A DNA stretch of 64,000 bases from assembly GCA_009760885.1 (NCBI GenBank), contig CM019703.1, forward strand, positions 12,365,959-12,429,958, written 5' to 3'. A program made the translations under genes and the position numbers. Under the pieces are notes generated by a model that did no database searches, was not told where the DNA came from, and was given only the letters and a program-made list of their open reading frames with translations. Shown here one piece after another: positions 54,641-64,000 of this stretch. Each line of letters begins with the position of its first letter. Within the stretch, counting starts at the first letter, position 1. Source of the stretch: Achatina immaculata (lineage: Eukaryota > Mollusca > Gastropoda > Stylommatophora > Achatinidae).

Positions 54641-55402
54641 CGAGGGTCATATCACAAGTCATGAGCAAAGTTTTTTTAAACATCAGAATTTATAGATAGA
54701 GAAAATATAAATGTATCACCCTAATTTGCACCATTTTCTTCACTTTTCAAAATAATCTACATCTCTCTTCACACATTTTGTCCATCGCTCTGCAAGTTTG
54801 AAAATACCCTCCCGGTAGAATTCCGTTCCAGCTGACCGACGGGACAGACGCACTGCTTTCTGGATGTTCTCTCTTGTGGGACCCAGCGGACACAAACTTT
54901 TCAATAGCCTAAGATTTCAGTCATTTCCTGTACTACATTGTATCCTGTTCCAAGATTTACAGCGATTTCAGATACTGTGACACGTCTGTCTTTAATGATG
55001 ATGTCAACACTTTCCACGTTGCTTTCAGTGGAGGTAGTTCGAGGGCGACCGCTGCGAGGCATATCTCTGATGCTTGTGTTTCCATCTTTGAAATGTTTCA
55101 CCCACCTCCTAACCTGCTAGCATCCATACACACATCCCAATGAGCACGTTGGAATCTTTAGTGAATTTCAGCAGCGGGGATTTCCTCTTTAACGAGGAAT
55201 TCAATAACAGTACGTTGATGAAACGAAACTTCAGCACTCGCCATTTTGTTTATGCTTCGCGTGGTCACGTGGTACATGATGGTGACGTCACGTGACCTCT
55301 ACATGAAGTGCAAAGGATGCATTTTAAGGTGATACATTTATATTTTCTCTAAATTCTGATTTTAAAAAAAATGTTTGCTCACGACTTTCGGTATGACCCT
55401 CG
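54641..55402 (-). mobile_element. internally deleted mariner, copy 2
   Basis: 762 bp, same organisation as 25,488-26,250: ends CGAGGGTCAT, roughly 80-bp inverted ends, and TA at 54,639-54,640 and 55,403-55,404. The transposase N-terminus has P-R-S-G-R-P-R-T, V-S-E-I-A-V-N-L-G-T-G-Y and E-I-L-G-Y. The catalytic core is absent at the same junction as in copy 1. A few changes and a small indel separate the two copies. CACGTG (55,266-55,271) and TGACGTCA (55,283-55,290) are retained. Confidence 0.92.
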
Positions 55403-55859
55403 TATTGTGGATATGTAAAAGAGCTGAAAGATGATTAAAAAGATAGATAATCGTTATTCATTATCGTTTCTTGTTCTCTGTAGTCGACAAATAAGGACAG
55501 GATTCTGCGATTAGGTAAAGACCGAAAAGAACCTCTTAATATGTATTAATTAGTTTTATTTAAAAAAAAGAGTGAGAACAGCTTTATTCATTAATGTAAC
55601 ATCCCTGAAGGTCCTCACACAGTTCATGAAAGGTATATGTAAAACTGAGAATTTCTCTACAAACTTAACACTTACATTCTCTGTGTAGGTGCATTTTTTT
55701 ATCTACAGTGGCCATTTAAGAAAGTATAAAGAAGGTTATGGAACATTCTGTATAATAGCAATAAGTCGAGGGAAAACGTCTAAGGAAAAAGCAAGACGAC
55801 GGGACATCAAAATATGGATACAGAAAATCAAGAAAAGGACAAGTATCAGACTAACCGTG
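55403..55859. other. no gene recognised
   Basis: No supported feature. Confidence 0.4.
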
Positions 55860-56405
55860 AACACTGTGAGTATAATGAACATAGCAAGCTCGGAAGGAGT
55901 ACACTGTGAGTATAATGAACATAGCAAGCTCGGAAGGAGGACACTGTGAGTATAATGAACATAGCAAGCTCGGAAGGAGGACACTGTGAGTATAATGAAC
56001 ATAGCAAGCTCGGAAGGAGGACACTGAGTATAATGAACATAGCAAGCTAGACCCGGGGACACTGTGAGTATAATGAACACAGCAATCTGGACCGGAGGAC
56101 ACTGTGTATAATGAACATAGGAAACTGGACTCAAGGACACTGTGAGTATAATGGCTATAGCAATCTGGACCCAATGATACTGTGAGTATAATGGACATAA
56201 ATAAGCTGGACCAGAGGACATTATAATGGACATAGCAAGTTGGACTCAGGGACACTGATTATAATTCACATAACAAGCTGGTCACGAGGACACTGTGAGT
56301 ATAATGGACATAGCAATCTGGACTCAGGGACACTGTGAGTATAATGAACATAGTAAGCTGGACCCTGGGACACTACGAGTATAATGGACATAGCACGCTG
56401 GAGAC
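55860..56405. repeat. 40-bp minisatellite, about 14 copies
   Basis: Unit ACACTGTGAGTATAATGAAC then ATAGCAAGCTCGGAAGGAGG. Uniform to about 56,020, then diverged. The minus-strand frames at 55,736-56,255 are artefacts. Confidence 0.96.
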
Positions 56406-56469
56406 TCATTATAAGTTGCCTTCCTTCTGCAGATGGGAGAAGACAATTACTAATATGGCTGACTGTTAA

Positions 56470-56660
56470 GCGTTAAGGAGGCAGCGCACTTGTTTATCGC
56501 GGCGGTGGTCGGTGGTTTGAAACTTGTCGTAATGGGGCCCCGGTCATCCAGAAGTAGATCTTTGGCTCCTGCTAGAGCGAACTAGGAAAGGAAAGATGAC
56601 CAGGCGTGATGCTGACCACATCACCCTTTAGTGTCATAACAAGATCGACTTGATCACACT
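56470..56660 (+). mobile_element. S2-type SINE, decayed
   Basis: tRNA-like head with GGTGGTTTGAAACTTG as a weak B box, then the core GGAAAGATGACCAGGCGTG then ATGCTGACCACATCACC, matching the core at 24.8 kb and echoing S1. Confidence 0.5.
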
Positions 56661-57349
56661 GTGTCAAGGACAATGTACGGCCATTAACGTCCCATCTCCT
56701 GGGCACTTGTGTAGAATGACTGGGCTATCTGTACCAGTTTGGGACTAAGACGCTGCCCGATTTGGCAGGCCCAGTGACCTACAGCTGGCGAACCATAGTC
56801 GAACAAGACCCTGCCACACCTCTCTCCCTTGATACCCCTAGTAACCGGCCTAGACTGGGGCCAGGGATCGCGTTAGTCCCAATGCCGGTGGAGCCTGCTA
56901 AAGAAGTATATGTGCAACGCCTTTGCTTTTAACACCCACGGTAATCCGTTCTCAATCCGACATCATGCTGTGCCTCTCTCGGCATCTTCAGGGCAGCGGC
57001 TGCAAAGGACACCAGCTCGCAGTTCCAGGAGGACAAAAGAAGAATGTACCTGTTGTTGAAATGACTCATAAAACCACGCTGTGAAAAGCTAAGCCCAGCA
57101 TATTTTATCCATCTTTGCTTCGCAGTCTCAAAGAATCCATTGGCAACCCACCGCTATAAGACAAGGCTTTCCCTGTTGCAAATACTCAGTAATAAATACT
57201 GGTAAAGTTCTTCAGGAGATTTGTGTATGTACAAGTCTTGGACAGATTAAGGCACTTAGCTGAGGAAATAAGATTTGCATGAAGCATACATTTAAAAAAA
57301 AAAAAAGAATTCTTTTCAGTTACTAATGTTGAAGCAGATCGTCAGAAAA
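56661..57349. other. no gene recognised
   Basis: No supported feature. Confidence 0.4.
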
Positions 57350-57641
57350 CTAAAAAAGAAAGAAAGAAAAAAAGAAAGACAGAAGAATAAGAGTGAGGTA
57401 GATTAAGAAAGAAAGAAGGAAAAATAAGTGCGAGAGAGATTAAGAAAGAAAGAAAAATAAATGCGAGAGAGATTAAGAAAGAAAGAAAAATAAATGCGAG
57501 AGAGATTAATAAAGAAAGAAATAAAGATAAAGAGAGAGAGAGAGAGAAAGAAAGAAAGAAAGATAATGGCGAGGGAGATTAAGAAAGAAAGAGAAATAAG
57601 CGCGAGAGGGAGAAAGAAAGAAAGAAACACAGAAAGAAAAA

Positions 57642-57686
<45 letters not shown>

Positions 57687-57735
57687 AAGGAAGATAATAG
57701 CGAGAGAAAGAAGGAAAGAAAGAAAGAGACAAAGT
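57350..57735. repeat. (GAAA)n/(GA)n purine tract
   Basis: Purine-rich, with a loose unit AAGAAAGAAAAATAAATGCG then AGAGAGATT at 57,405-57,610. Open frames on both strands are artefacts. Confidence 0.93.
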
Positions 57736-57834
57736 CAGAAATTTGTAAAAAGAGAGAAATCAGACAGCATCTCTAACAAGCTCTTGTCTGTTGCTTCCAG
57801 CAAATCGGAACTCTGTACAAGAAAACTGCCAACA

Positions 57835-57915
57835 TACCCGGGGAAAAAAAAAGGGGGCCCGGAATTGAACCTTCCACTTCATTACTTAGTGCCTTCTGGG
57901 CTAGTCCCAGGGCAC
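57835..57915 (-). repeat. S1-like SINE head
   Basis: The minus strand has TAGCCCAGAAGG (A box) and GGTTCAATTCC (perfect B box), then a T-run as in S1. The A-to-B distance is short, so part of the head is deleted. Confidence 0.5.
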
Positions 57916-58159
57916 AGAAAGCGTTGGACGGGTGTCCCAAATAATGGTAACAAATACTGGTAAATTAGACGCAGAGACTCCGAAAGCTGTAACTTGTTCC
58001 TTATACTATATGTATTTCCCTCGACCACTACTGTGTGAAACGATCGATCGTGGAACAAAAAAACTGACCTGCGTCCTTTAGTTTGTTATCTGTTTTGAAT
58101 TTGAATGGGGAAAATAACTCTGCTGTGTTGATGTCTGTTCTGTAGTTTTCTGTTTGTAT

Positions 58160-58382
58160 TAACTTTCAACGGTGTCTTTATAGAACAGTTCTTTATTTTT
58201 TTTTTCTTTTCTTTTTCGTTGTTCGCTCAGGCATTGACGCCAATCTCTCTCACAAATACGGCAGTTCGTGTACGGTTCTCCGCTTTTAGTGTTAAATTGA
58301 TTCTGTAGGTGGTTGAGATCTGGTGCAGGTCTTTGCCCGAGTGGCAGAAAATCTCTGTCCCTCTTTTTCTCTTTATGCCTGG

Positions 58383-58414
<32 letters not shown>

Positions 58415-58995
58415 CTCCCTCTCCCCCCTCCCATGTCTCTTCTCTGTGTATATCTCGCTCTTCTCTCTGTCTCTCTCGCCCTCTCTCCCTTCCCATGTCT
58501 CTTCTCTGTGTATATCTCGCTCTTCTCTCTCTCCCTCTCCCCCCTCCCATGTCTCTTCTCTGTGTATATCTCACTCTTCTCTCTGTCTCTCTCTCTCTCT
58601 CTGTCTTTTCTATTTCCTTCTTCTGTTTCCTTCCGTCCCACTCTCTCTCTCTCTCTCTCTGTCTTGCTTTTCTCTTTGTCTCTCTTTCTCTCTCCGTCCC
58701 TCTTTCTCTCTCTCTCTGTGTCTTTTTTTCTTCTTCTGTCTTCTTCCACCCTCTCTCTCTCTCTCTGTAGCTGGCATCTCTGGAAGATGTGTTGTGCAAT
58801 CTTTGCCTCTTTGCTCCAGAGACTTAGGTCTGGTGAGCTAATTTCCAGTCTGCGGTGTAGACAGTGTCTCAGCTTGCTTGTTCTGCTCTCCGTTGGAAGA
58901 TTATACAGTAATTTGTAGTTCCTTGGCTGTGTTTTAAAAAATGCATGCATTTGGCTTTGTTCTCTGCTTTGTGGATTCAAATTTGAAACTAACAC
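58160..58995 (-). pseudogene. possible LINE H fragment interrupted by a (GA)n tract
   Basis: Upstream of the GA tract the minus strand reads S-K-L-R-H-C-L-H-R-R-L-E-I-S-S-P-D-L-S-L-W and A-Q-H-I-F-Q-R-C-Q-L. This recalls the C-terminal R-x-G-H..L..C.C......EHIL..C region of some LINEs, with cysteines lost. The middle (58,388-58,775) is CT/GA simple sequence with a 75-bp-scale duplication of CTTCTCTGTGTATATCTCGC. The 278-codon frame is mostly this tract. Confidence 0.4.
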
Positions 58996-59162
58996 GACAA
59001 GATAATTATAGAGCTACGATCATTTCTCGCTAGTAACATGCCGGCTGTACTTATTATATACATAAGTAGCCATCATCTTCCTTTAGGTTGTAGGAGTCAT
59101 CACAGAGCGATTATTTAGTTGACAATGCGATATCTGTTAATGGATGGATGGTGTTTGTTCCT

Positions 59163-59212
59163 ATTATCCATCCATCCATCCATCCATCCATCCATCCATC
59201 CATCCATCCATC
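59163..59212. repeat. (ATCC)n microsatellite
   Basis: About 12 units. Its complement is the GATG array at 13.74 kb. Confidence 0.97.
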
Positions 59213-59282
59213 CACACCATATCTTTCTATCCTGCTGCCTACTTGGATCCAGTCTGCTAACTTATCTAACCACTGCCTGCTA

Positions 59283-59545
59283 ACACTCACCGACTCATAA
59301 AATCACCCACTCATAAACTCACCGACTCATAAACTCACCCACACATAAACTCACCGACTCATAAACTCACCGACTCATAAACTCACCGACTCATAAACTC
59401 ACCGACTCATAAACTCACCCACACATAATCACCGACTCATAAACTCACCGACTCATAAACTCACCCACACATAAACTCACCGACTCATAAACTCACCCAC
59501 ACATAAACTCACTCACTCATAAACTCACCCACACATAAACTCTCA
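59283..59545. repeat. 16-bp minisatellite, about 16 copies
   Basis: Unit ACTCATAAACTCACCG, alternating with an ACACATAAACTCACCC variant. Confidence 0.95.
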
Positions 59546-60117
59546 CACACAGACTGAGACGCACTCACTAACACTCACTCACTCTCTAACTTCGTTCCTT
59601 GCAGAAAAGACACTAGAAATAAGTTCACGTATGAAACAGATAAAGCAACTCTCGAACACTTCACCCACCTGTTCCTGTGTTAGCAGGTGTCTTGCCCACC
59701 TTCAACAAAGAGCAATAACACTTTTCGAAGTGGAGATAAATTCTTACAAATGTTCTCATTATTTAAACCCAGAATCGGTCATGCACCATTCCCCCATCAA
59801 GTTCTTCCTTAACATCAAACAGCATTGAAAACACTTATTTCTCAACGGTTTCATTAGATCTCTTATCATTTTGTTTACATCGCGGTAGCTATGGGTGCGA
59901 GATATCACGAGTGTTAGAATGTCCTATAGCGATTCTACGCCTTCATAATAACAGTTTTTGCTTTCTTTCTGGCTGTGGGTAGAATAGCGGGGAGTTTGTT
60001 TTGTGGTTGAGGTTTGACGCTCCTTAAGATAAGTCACTGTAATGCCGGGAAGGACCTCCGGTTTTGTGCCTGAAGATTCTGGGGAAATTTAGCCTCGTGG
60101 GTCATGGGAATTCCTTA
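59546..60117. other. no gene recognised
   Basis: No supported feature. Confidence 0.4.
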
Positions 60118-60755
60118 GGAAGCCCTTCCTCTTTTCTCTCCTCCTTCTACACCCTCTCTCTGTCTTATCCTTGCTTATCTTTTCTCTCACCCTTTCTCTG
60201 TCTGTCTCCTCTCCCTGTCTCTTTCTCTCTCTCTCTCTCTCTCTACACCGGGCTTTCTCTCTCTCTTCTTTCCGTTTCTCTTTCTCTCTCTGTCTCTCAC
60301 TTTCTTCATGTCCTTCTTTCTCCTTTTATGATTCTCTCTCTCTCTGTTCTGTGTCTCGTTCTTCTCTCTCTCTCTTCTCCCTCCTCTCTTGTGACTCCTT
60401 CCCTCCCTCTCTCCACTTCTTTATCTATTTTCCCTCTCCTTCTCTTCCTACTCTGTCTCTTTATCTCTTTCTCCTTCTTCTACTCTCTCTCCTCCTGTTC
60501 CCTCTCTCTCACTATTTATCTCTCTCATCTTTCTTGCCTTGTCCTCCTTCTACTCTCTCCTCCTCCTACTCTCTTTCTCTTACTCTCCCTCTTCTATCTC
60601 CCTCTCTCACACACTATTTCTCTCTCATCCTTTTTTCTCTCTTCTCCTCTTCTTTCACACTTTCTCTCTCTTCTCCGTCTATCCTCTCTCTTTCTTTTCT
60701 CTCTCCCTTTCTTCTCTCTCTCTCTCTCTTTCTCCCTCTCTCCTTTTTCTACAAC
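60118..60755. repeat. CT-rich simple-sequence tract
   Basis: Over 600 bp of polypyrimidine on the plus strand. The 253- and 201-codon frames are runs of S, L and F with no protein character. Confidence 0.93.
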
Positions 60756-62435
60756 AAAGACTTTACTAAAATATAATATATTTATTCTTTACAACCTCAG
60801 AATTGTGGCCAGTTCAGCCGAATAATAAACAACAAAAAAAAAAAAGCAAACCTGGTACCAACTTCGCCTAGTGTGAAGCTCTATTCTCTGTGGACGGGAA
60901 GATTTCTCACCAGCTGCATAGGAGCAACAAAACTGATGTTCTGCGAATATGGCAGTCCATCTATCAGTGCCGGCGATCTAAATAAAAGCTTGAGCATATT
61001 CTGCACTTCGGACTGCATTTTTTGTTTGTTTGTTTTTTTTTTGCCCTCTCATTCTGGAAGACAGGATAGGGACGAGCTACGCCCCTGACGGTAGTGGAGC
61101 CACGGAGTTGATAGCATCTTTTGTTCCAATTTGAATCGTGAAGCAGGCCAGTGTAATCTACCTGTTCCCTATTCCAGGCGATTCCTCTTATTTTCTGCGG
61201 TTTTTCCCCCCTTATTGAACATGACATAGCGTCGTATTCTGTGTTTCTTTCTTTTGACCAACTGGCATGTGTGTGGTGGAATCCGGTGTGCCTCGCCGTG
61301 TAAGCAGATTTCCCCGTCATTGTAGATTATCCCTTTTCTACAGATGGGTATACCAGAACCGCACCAGCACAGAGAGGTCCCATAACCCATAAACGTATGG
61401 ACGAAAGAACATGCCATCGTCATCTAGACTGTCGCATTAGTTCCTGTACTTCAGTATGATCGTAGCGTAGCTCCACAGAACGCAGTCTGGACTTCTAAGT
61501 GAGGCCCAGGATTATCATAAAGAAGCTCAACCACTCACCCATTTTACACACGGTCTAGTCCCAGACATGACCCAGAATGATATATTTTTAAAAAAACGAA
61601 TGTGCTTATAGTCTTTACACGTTCCTACGTATTTGCTCCTTTCAAAAGATTCTAAGAGATTATTCATTTACCACTAAGATTTCCTGCTGTACGAAAGCTT
61701 CGTTGTTTCCTGTTTGTAAAATGTGTATCATTTACCACTAGAAGGTGACAGTGCGTGCATATACCAGGTCAGTGACTTACCTTAATGTTTCTAATTCCCT
61801 TGTCTCTGTTTTCTGCCAAACAGCAAAGAATAAATATCCTTTATCACCGTTCTGAGCAATAAAAGCCCATTCTTGTTTAGAGCTACTTTTCTTCTACCAC
61901 CAATTTGTATAGATTTAAAACAATTACACTGCTACTGATTACTTTTCAAGGACAGCAATTATCTGTTTGGACAACCACTGTGAAGACGGCGAATATAATC
62001 CACAATAACCATCCTCGTGAACTTAATGCTCGCAAAGAGAGGAAAAAGTGAAACGGCTGCTTCAGAGTAGCCCACACGGCGCGGAGTTCGCTCCCCGCCA
62101 ACATGTCAGTATGCGAAGATGCGCACTCTTAAGAGATGGGGGGTCAGCCGGCGGGGAGAGTAGAGGCGGTGTCAGTTCGCGCTTGCCGTTTATGAGTGTG
62201 TGTATGTTCGTGATTGTGAGCTGATTACGTTTTGAATATTTACAGGCTTGGTTGACGTGTCGATGGATCTTTTGTTCCATTTACAAGCCACAGTCAGATT
62301 GAGGATACGTGAGACTGAAATACTGAATCGAAGAAATATTAGTAGGAGTACTTCAATATATTATTGGTATCTTAAATTTGATATGGAGATCAATCAATCA
62401 GTCAGACAGTGCCCGTAGCTCCTTCTCCAGAGGAT
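60756..62435. other. no gene recognised
   Basis: Minus-strand frames at 60,964-61,423 and 62,062-62,280 have no recognised domain. A GC-richer patch occurs at about 62,070-62,180. Confidence 0.4.
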
Positions 62436-62508
62436 CTTATTTCTTATATCCTTCCAGTGCCGTTAGACGTCACATAGGGCTCGCAAGGAGTTCGCCAATT
62501 TTTTTTTC
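62436..62508 (-). mobile_element. LINE family A, 73-bp 3' end (A4) with perfect target duplication
   Basis: It contains only the last codons, the TAA and the 3' UTR of family A (plus-strand words CCGTTAGACGTCACATAGGG and TTCGCCAA). CTCCAGAGGAT flanks it perfectly at 62,425-62,435 and 62,509-62,519. An extreme 5' truncation. Confidence 0.92.
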
Positions 62509-62514
62509 CTCCAG

Positions 62515-62626
62515 AGGATAAGACACAAGAAAAGGCTTTCCAGTCATTTCTATCTTTGTTCTACAAGTTGAGGATAAGACACAAGAAAAGGCTTTCCAGT
62601 CATTTCTATCTTTGTTCTACAAGTCA
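62515..62626. repeat. 56-bp tandem duplication
   Basis: Two perfect or near-perfect copies beginning AGGATAAGACACAAGAAAAG. The first copy overlaps the right target duplication of LINE A4. Confidence 0.95.
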
Positions 62627-62734
62627 CCCCCAAGAGATTACCTCTACTTGATATAGTACAGACATATCTTATACGGCATCAACTTTTACAAAGTGTTTCA
62701 AAAACAAAAATATTACAGGCATCCTTATGGATAA

Positions 62735-62945
62735 AGTTGGTGGTAGCCCTACTGTGCTAGAAGGATACAAGGTGATAGTGCCCATATTTTTCTTGGTATG
62801 TCGGCATCACCGAAGCGTGAAATAGTCAGCACCATGCTTGCCCGCCTTTCCTTCCCCATCCCCAGAAGCAGATTTCTACAGCTGATTCAAACCATCGACC
62901 ACAAGAGACCAGTATATCAACCATTAAAAAAAAACAGTGGAACTG
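62735..62945 (-). mobile_element. tRNA-derived SINE (family S2)
   Basis: The minus strand shows a B-box-like ATGGTTTGAATCAGC, then the core GGAAAGGCGGGCAAGCATG then GTGCTGACTATTTCACG, parallel to 24,745-24,962. Confidence 0.55.
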
Positions 62946-64000
62946 GATTGGTCATGCGCTGCGAAGATCAGCGATTACAGTTATAAATGAGTGTCACGTG
63001 AATCAAAAATAATTATTTAAAGACTTCCCCCCCCCCCCTCGAGGTCGGGCCCATGTCGTTCCGGGCCCCTCGGCCTAATCTTGTTCAGCCAAATGGATAA
63101 TATCCCATTTTTAGCAGATAACCCCACTCCATGCTAAATTTAGAATAATCACATGACCCAACCTAAATATCCTAGAACAACGAAAAATTCGGAGAGACCT
63201 CGACCGGCTCTAGAGCCGATGAAACGTAGATCCGATCTTCAGTGCTGGTCTGATAGCCTATAAGACGTTAAGACCCTAACATGGACCATTACTGAAGGGT
63301 TCATCCATCAGTAAGTCTGCAGTAACATGCAGCAGCTGCCGTCGTGTTACTGATCATCTCATGCTAGTCTTTCCCAGAACAATGTACTCCCTGCGGCGGT
63401 TGTGGACTTGAGGGATCCATGATGGGTAAGTCTCCAATGGAAGGCCTCGGAACTACCAAAGGTAGGTATGGTGTAGAAGTCATCAGGTATCAAGTGGGGA
63501 TTAGGTACACATTTATTTACGTTAAGAGCAGAGACGCTTCTTTAGCACAGGTAAAAAAAAAAAAGAAAAGTGAGGAGGAAATGAATCATGGATGCAAGAA
63601 GGAGGAACGATCCTGTAATCATGGACATTCACGTGGAAGTCGAGATGAGACAGTTATAAGGATAACTAAGAGTTATGTTGCTATATATCTGATGATATTT
63701 GACTAAGAATATTGATTTATGATGACGATGAACTTTGATTATGTGCGCGGGTTAATGTGTTCTTCGTGGTATGCTATTAATATGATGTAAAGATTTATGA
63801 CTTGCGTCCACCACGCTGATATGCATCGCTGAGTTAATTTAATGTGCTATATTTTGTTATGATGCTTTTCGTATGCTAATGAAAATATGTTAATTGGGTG
63901 ATAAAGTGAATTCGAGTGTATGTTATGTCCAGTATATGTAATTGAGAATAGAGCTGTGGAGAAACATTGGAGAGAATAGTGAGAGAAGAATCAATGGACA
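62946..64000. other. no gene recognised
   Basis: A C-run occurs at about 63,029. No coding signal; the 95-codon plus frame at 63,419-63,706 has no domain. Confidence 0.4.

Noticed and set aside
58159..58995. 278-codon R/E-rich frame
   Set aside because: Mostly GA microsatellite. Only the first 80 or so residues might be a LINE relic.
60064..60825. Long S/L/F-rich open frames up to 253 codons
   Set aside because: They are translations of a pure CT-rich tract. Several overlapping frames are equally open and no protein feature is present.

Overview
This window reads as intergenic or intronic DNA of an invertebrate animal. The organism is most likely a lophotrochozoan, and a mollusc (probably a gastropod) is my best guess. 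That guess rests on AT-rich DNA, many RTE-like LINE relics, D34D mariner and Tc1 elements, tRNA-derived SINEs and very dense minisatellites. Nothing looks prokaryotic. I see no rRNA, no intact cellular tRNA gene and no CRISPR array. Most long open frames are by-products of tandem repeats whose period is a multiple of three, or of CT-, GA- or TAG-rich tracts. Many of them begin at non-ATG codons.

Mobile elements dominate. (1) 0-4 kb: a mariner with TIRs and TA duplication sits at the end of a LINE fragment, followed by a LINE relic split by about 1.5 kb of foreign DNA. (2) 4.8-6.3 kb: a fold-back structure has inverted arms enclosing a 22-bp minisatellite. (3) 6.7-7.65 kb: an antisense LINE relic. 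(4) 10.0-13.4 kb: a decayed but apparently full-length 3.35-kb RTE-like LINE (family A) lies inside a minisatellite. Its first bases hold ETS, CRE and YY1 motifs, followed by tandem 5'-UTR monomers. (5) 21.6-22.1, 29.5-32.1 and 62.4 kb hold 5'-truncated copies of family A. (6) 25.5 and 54.6 kb hold two mariners sharing one internal deletion. (7) 50.7-52.2 kb: a Tc1 element nested in a hAT-like MITE. (8) Several other LINE families (B to I) and SINE families (S1 to S4) are scattered throughout. One S1 SINE at 44.6 kb has a perfect 10-bp target duplication. Another at 53.2 kb has its Pol III B box amplified in tandem.

At least fifteen minisatellites cover much of the rest: 15.2-16.2 kb (30-mers), 22.4-22.8 kb (27-mers), 35.6-35.9 kb (30-mers), 39.9-41.0 kb (T-rich), 41.4-42.3 kb (about 29-mers), 46.15-46.5 kb (54-mers), 48.3-49.2 kb (29-mers with a 290-bp higher-order repeat) and 55.9-56.4 kb (40-mers). 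Several clearly arose inside transposons, and LINE families end in characteristic simple-repeat tails that probably seed microsatellites.

Evidence for host genes is thin. Two candidates merit a check. One is a possible TATA-less promoter plus first exon on the minus strand near 18.07-18.33 kb (tandem NRF-1 palindromes, ETS/YY1-like site, ATG in good context). The other is a possible internal exon at 27,509-27,708 (+) with matching splice signals. A CpG-rich patch at 42.97-43.09 kb is a third, weaker candidate promoter. Family names come from protein motifs read by eye; no database search was possible.
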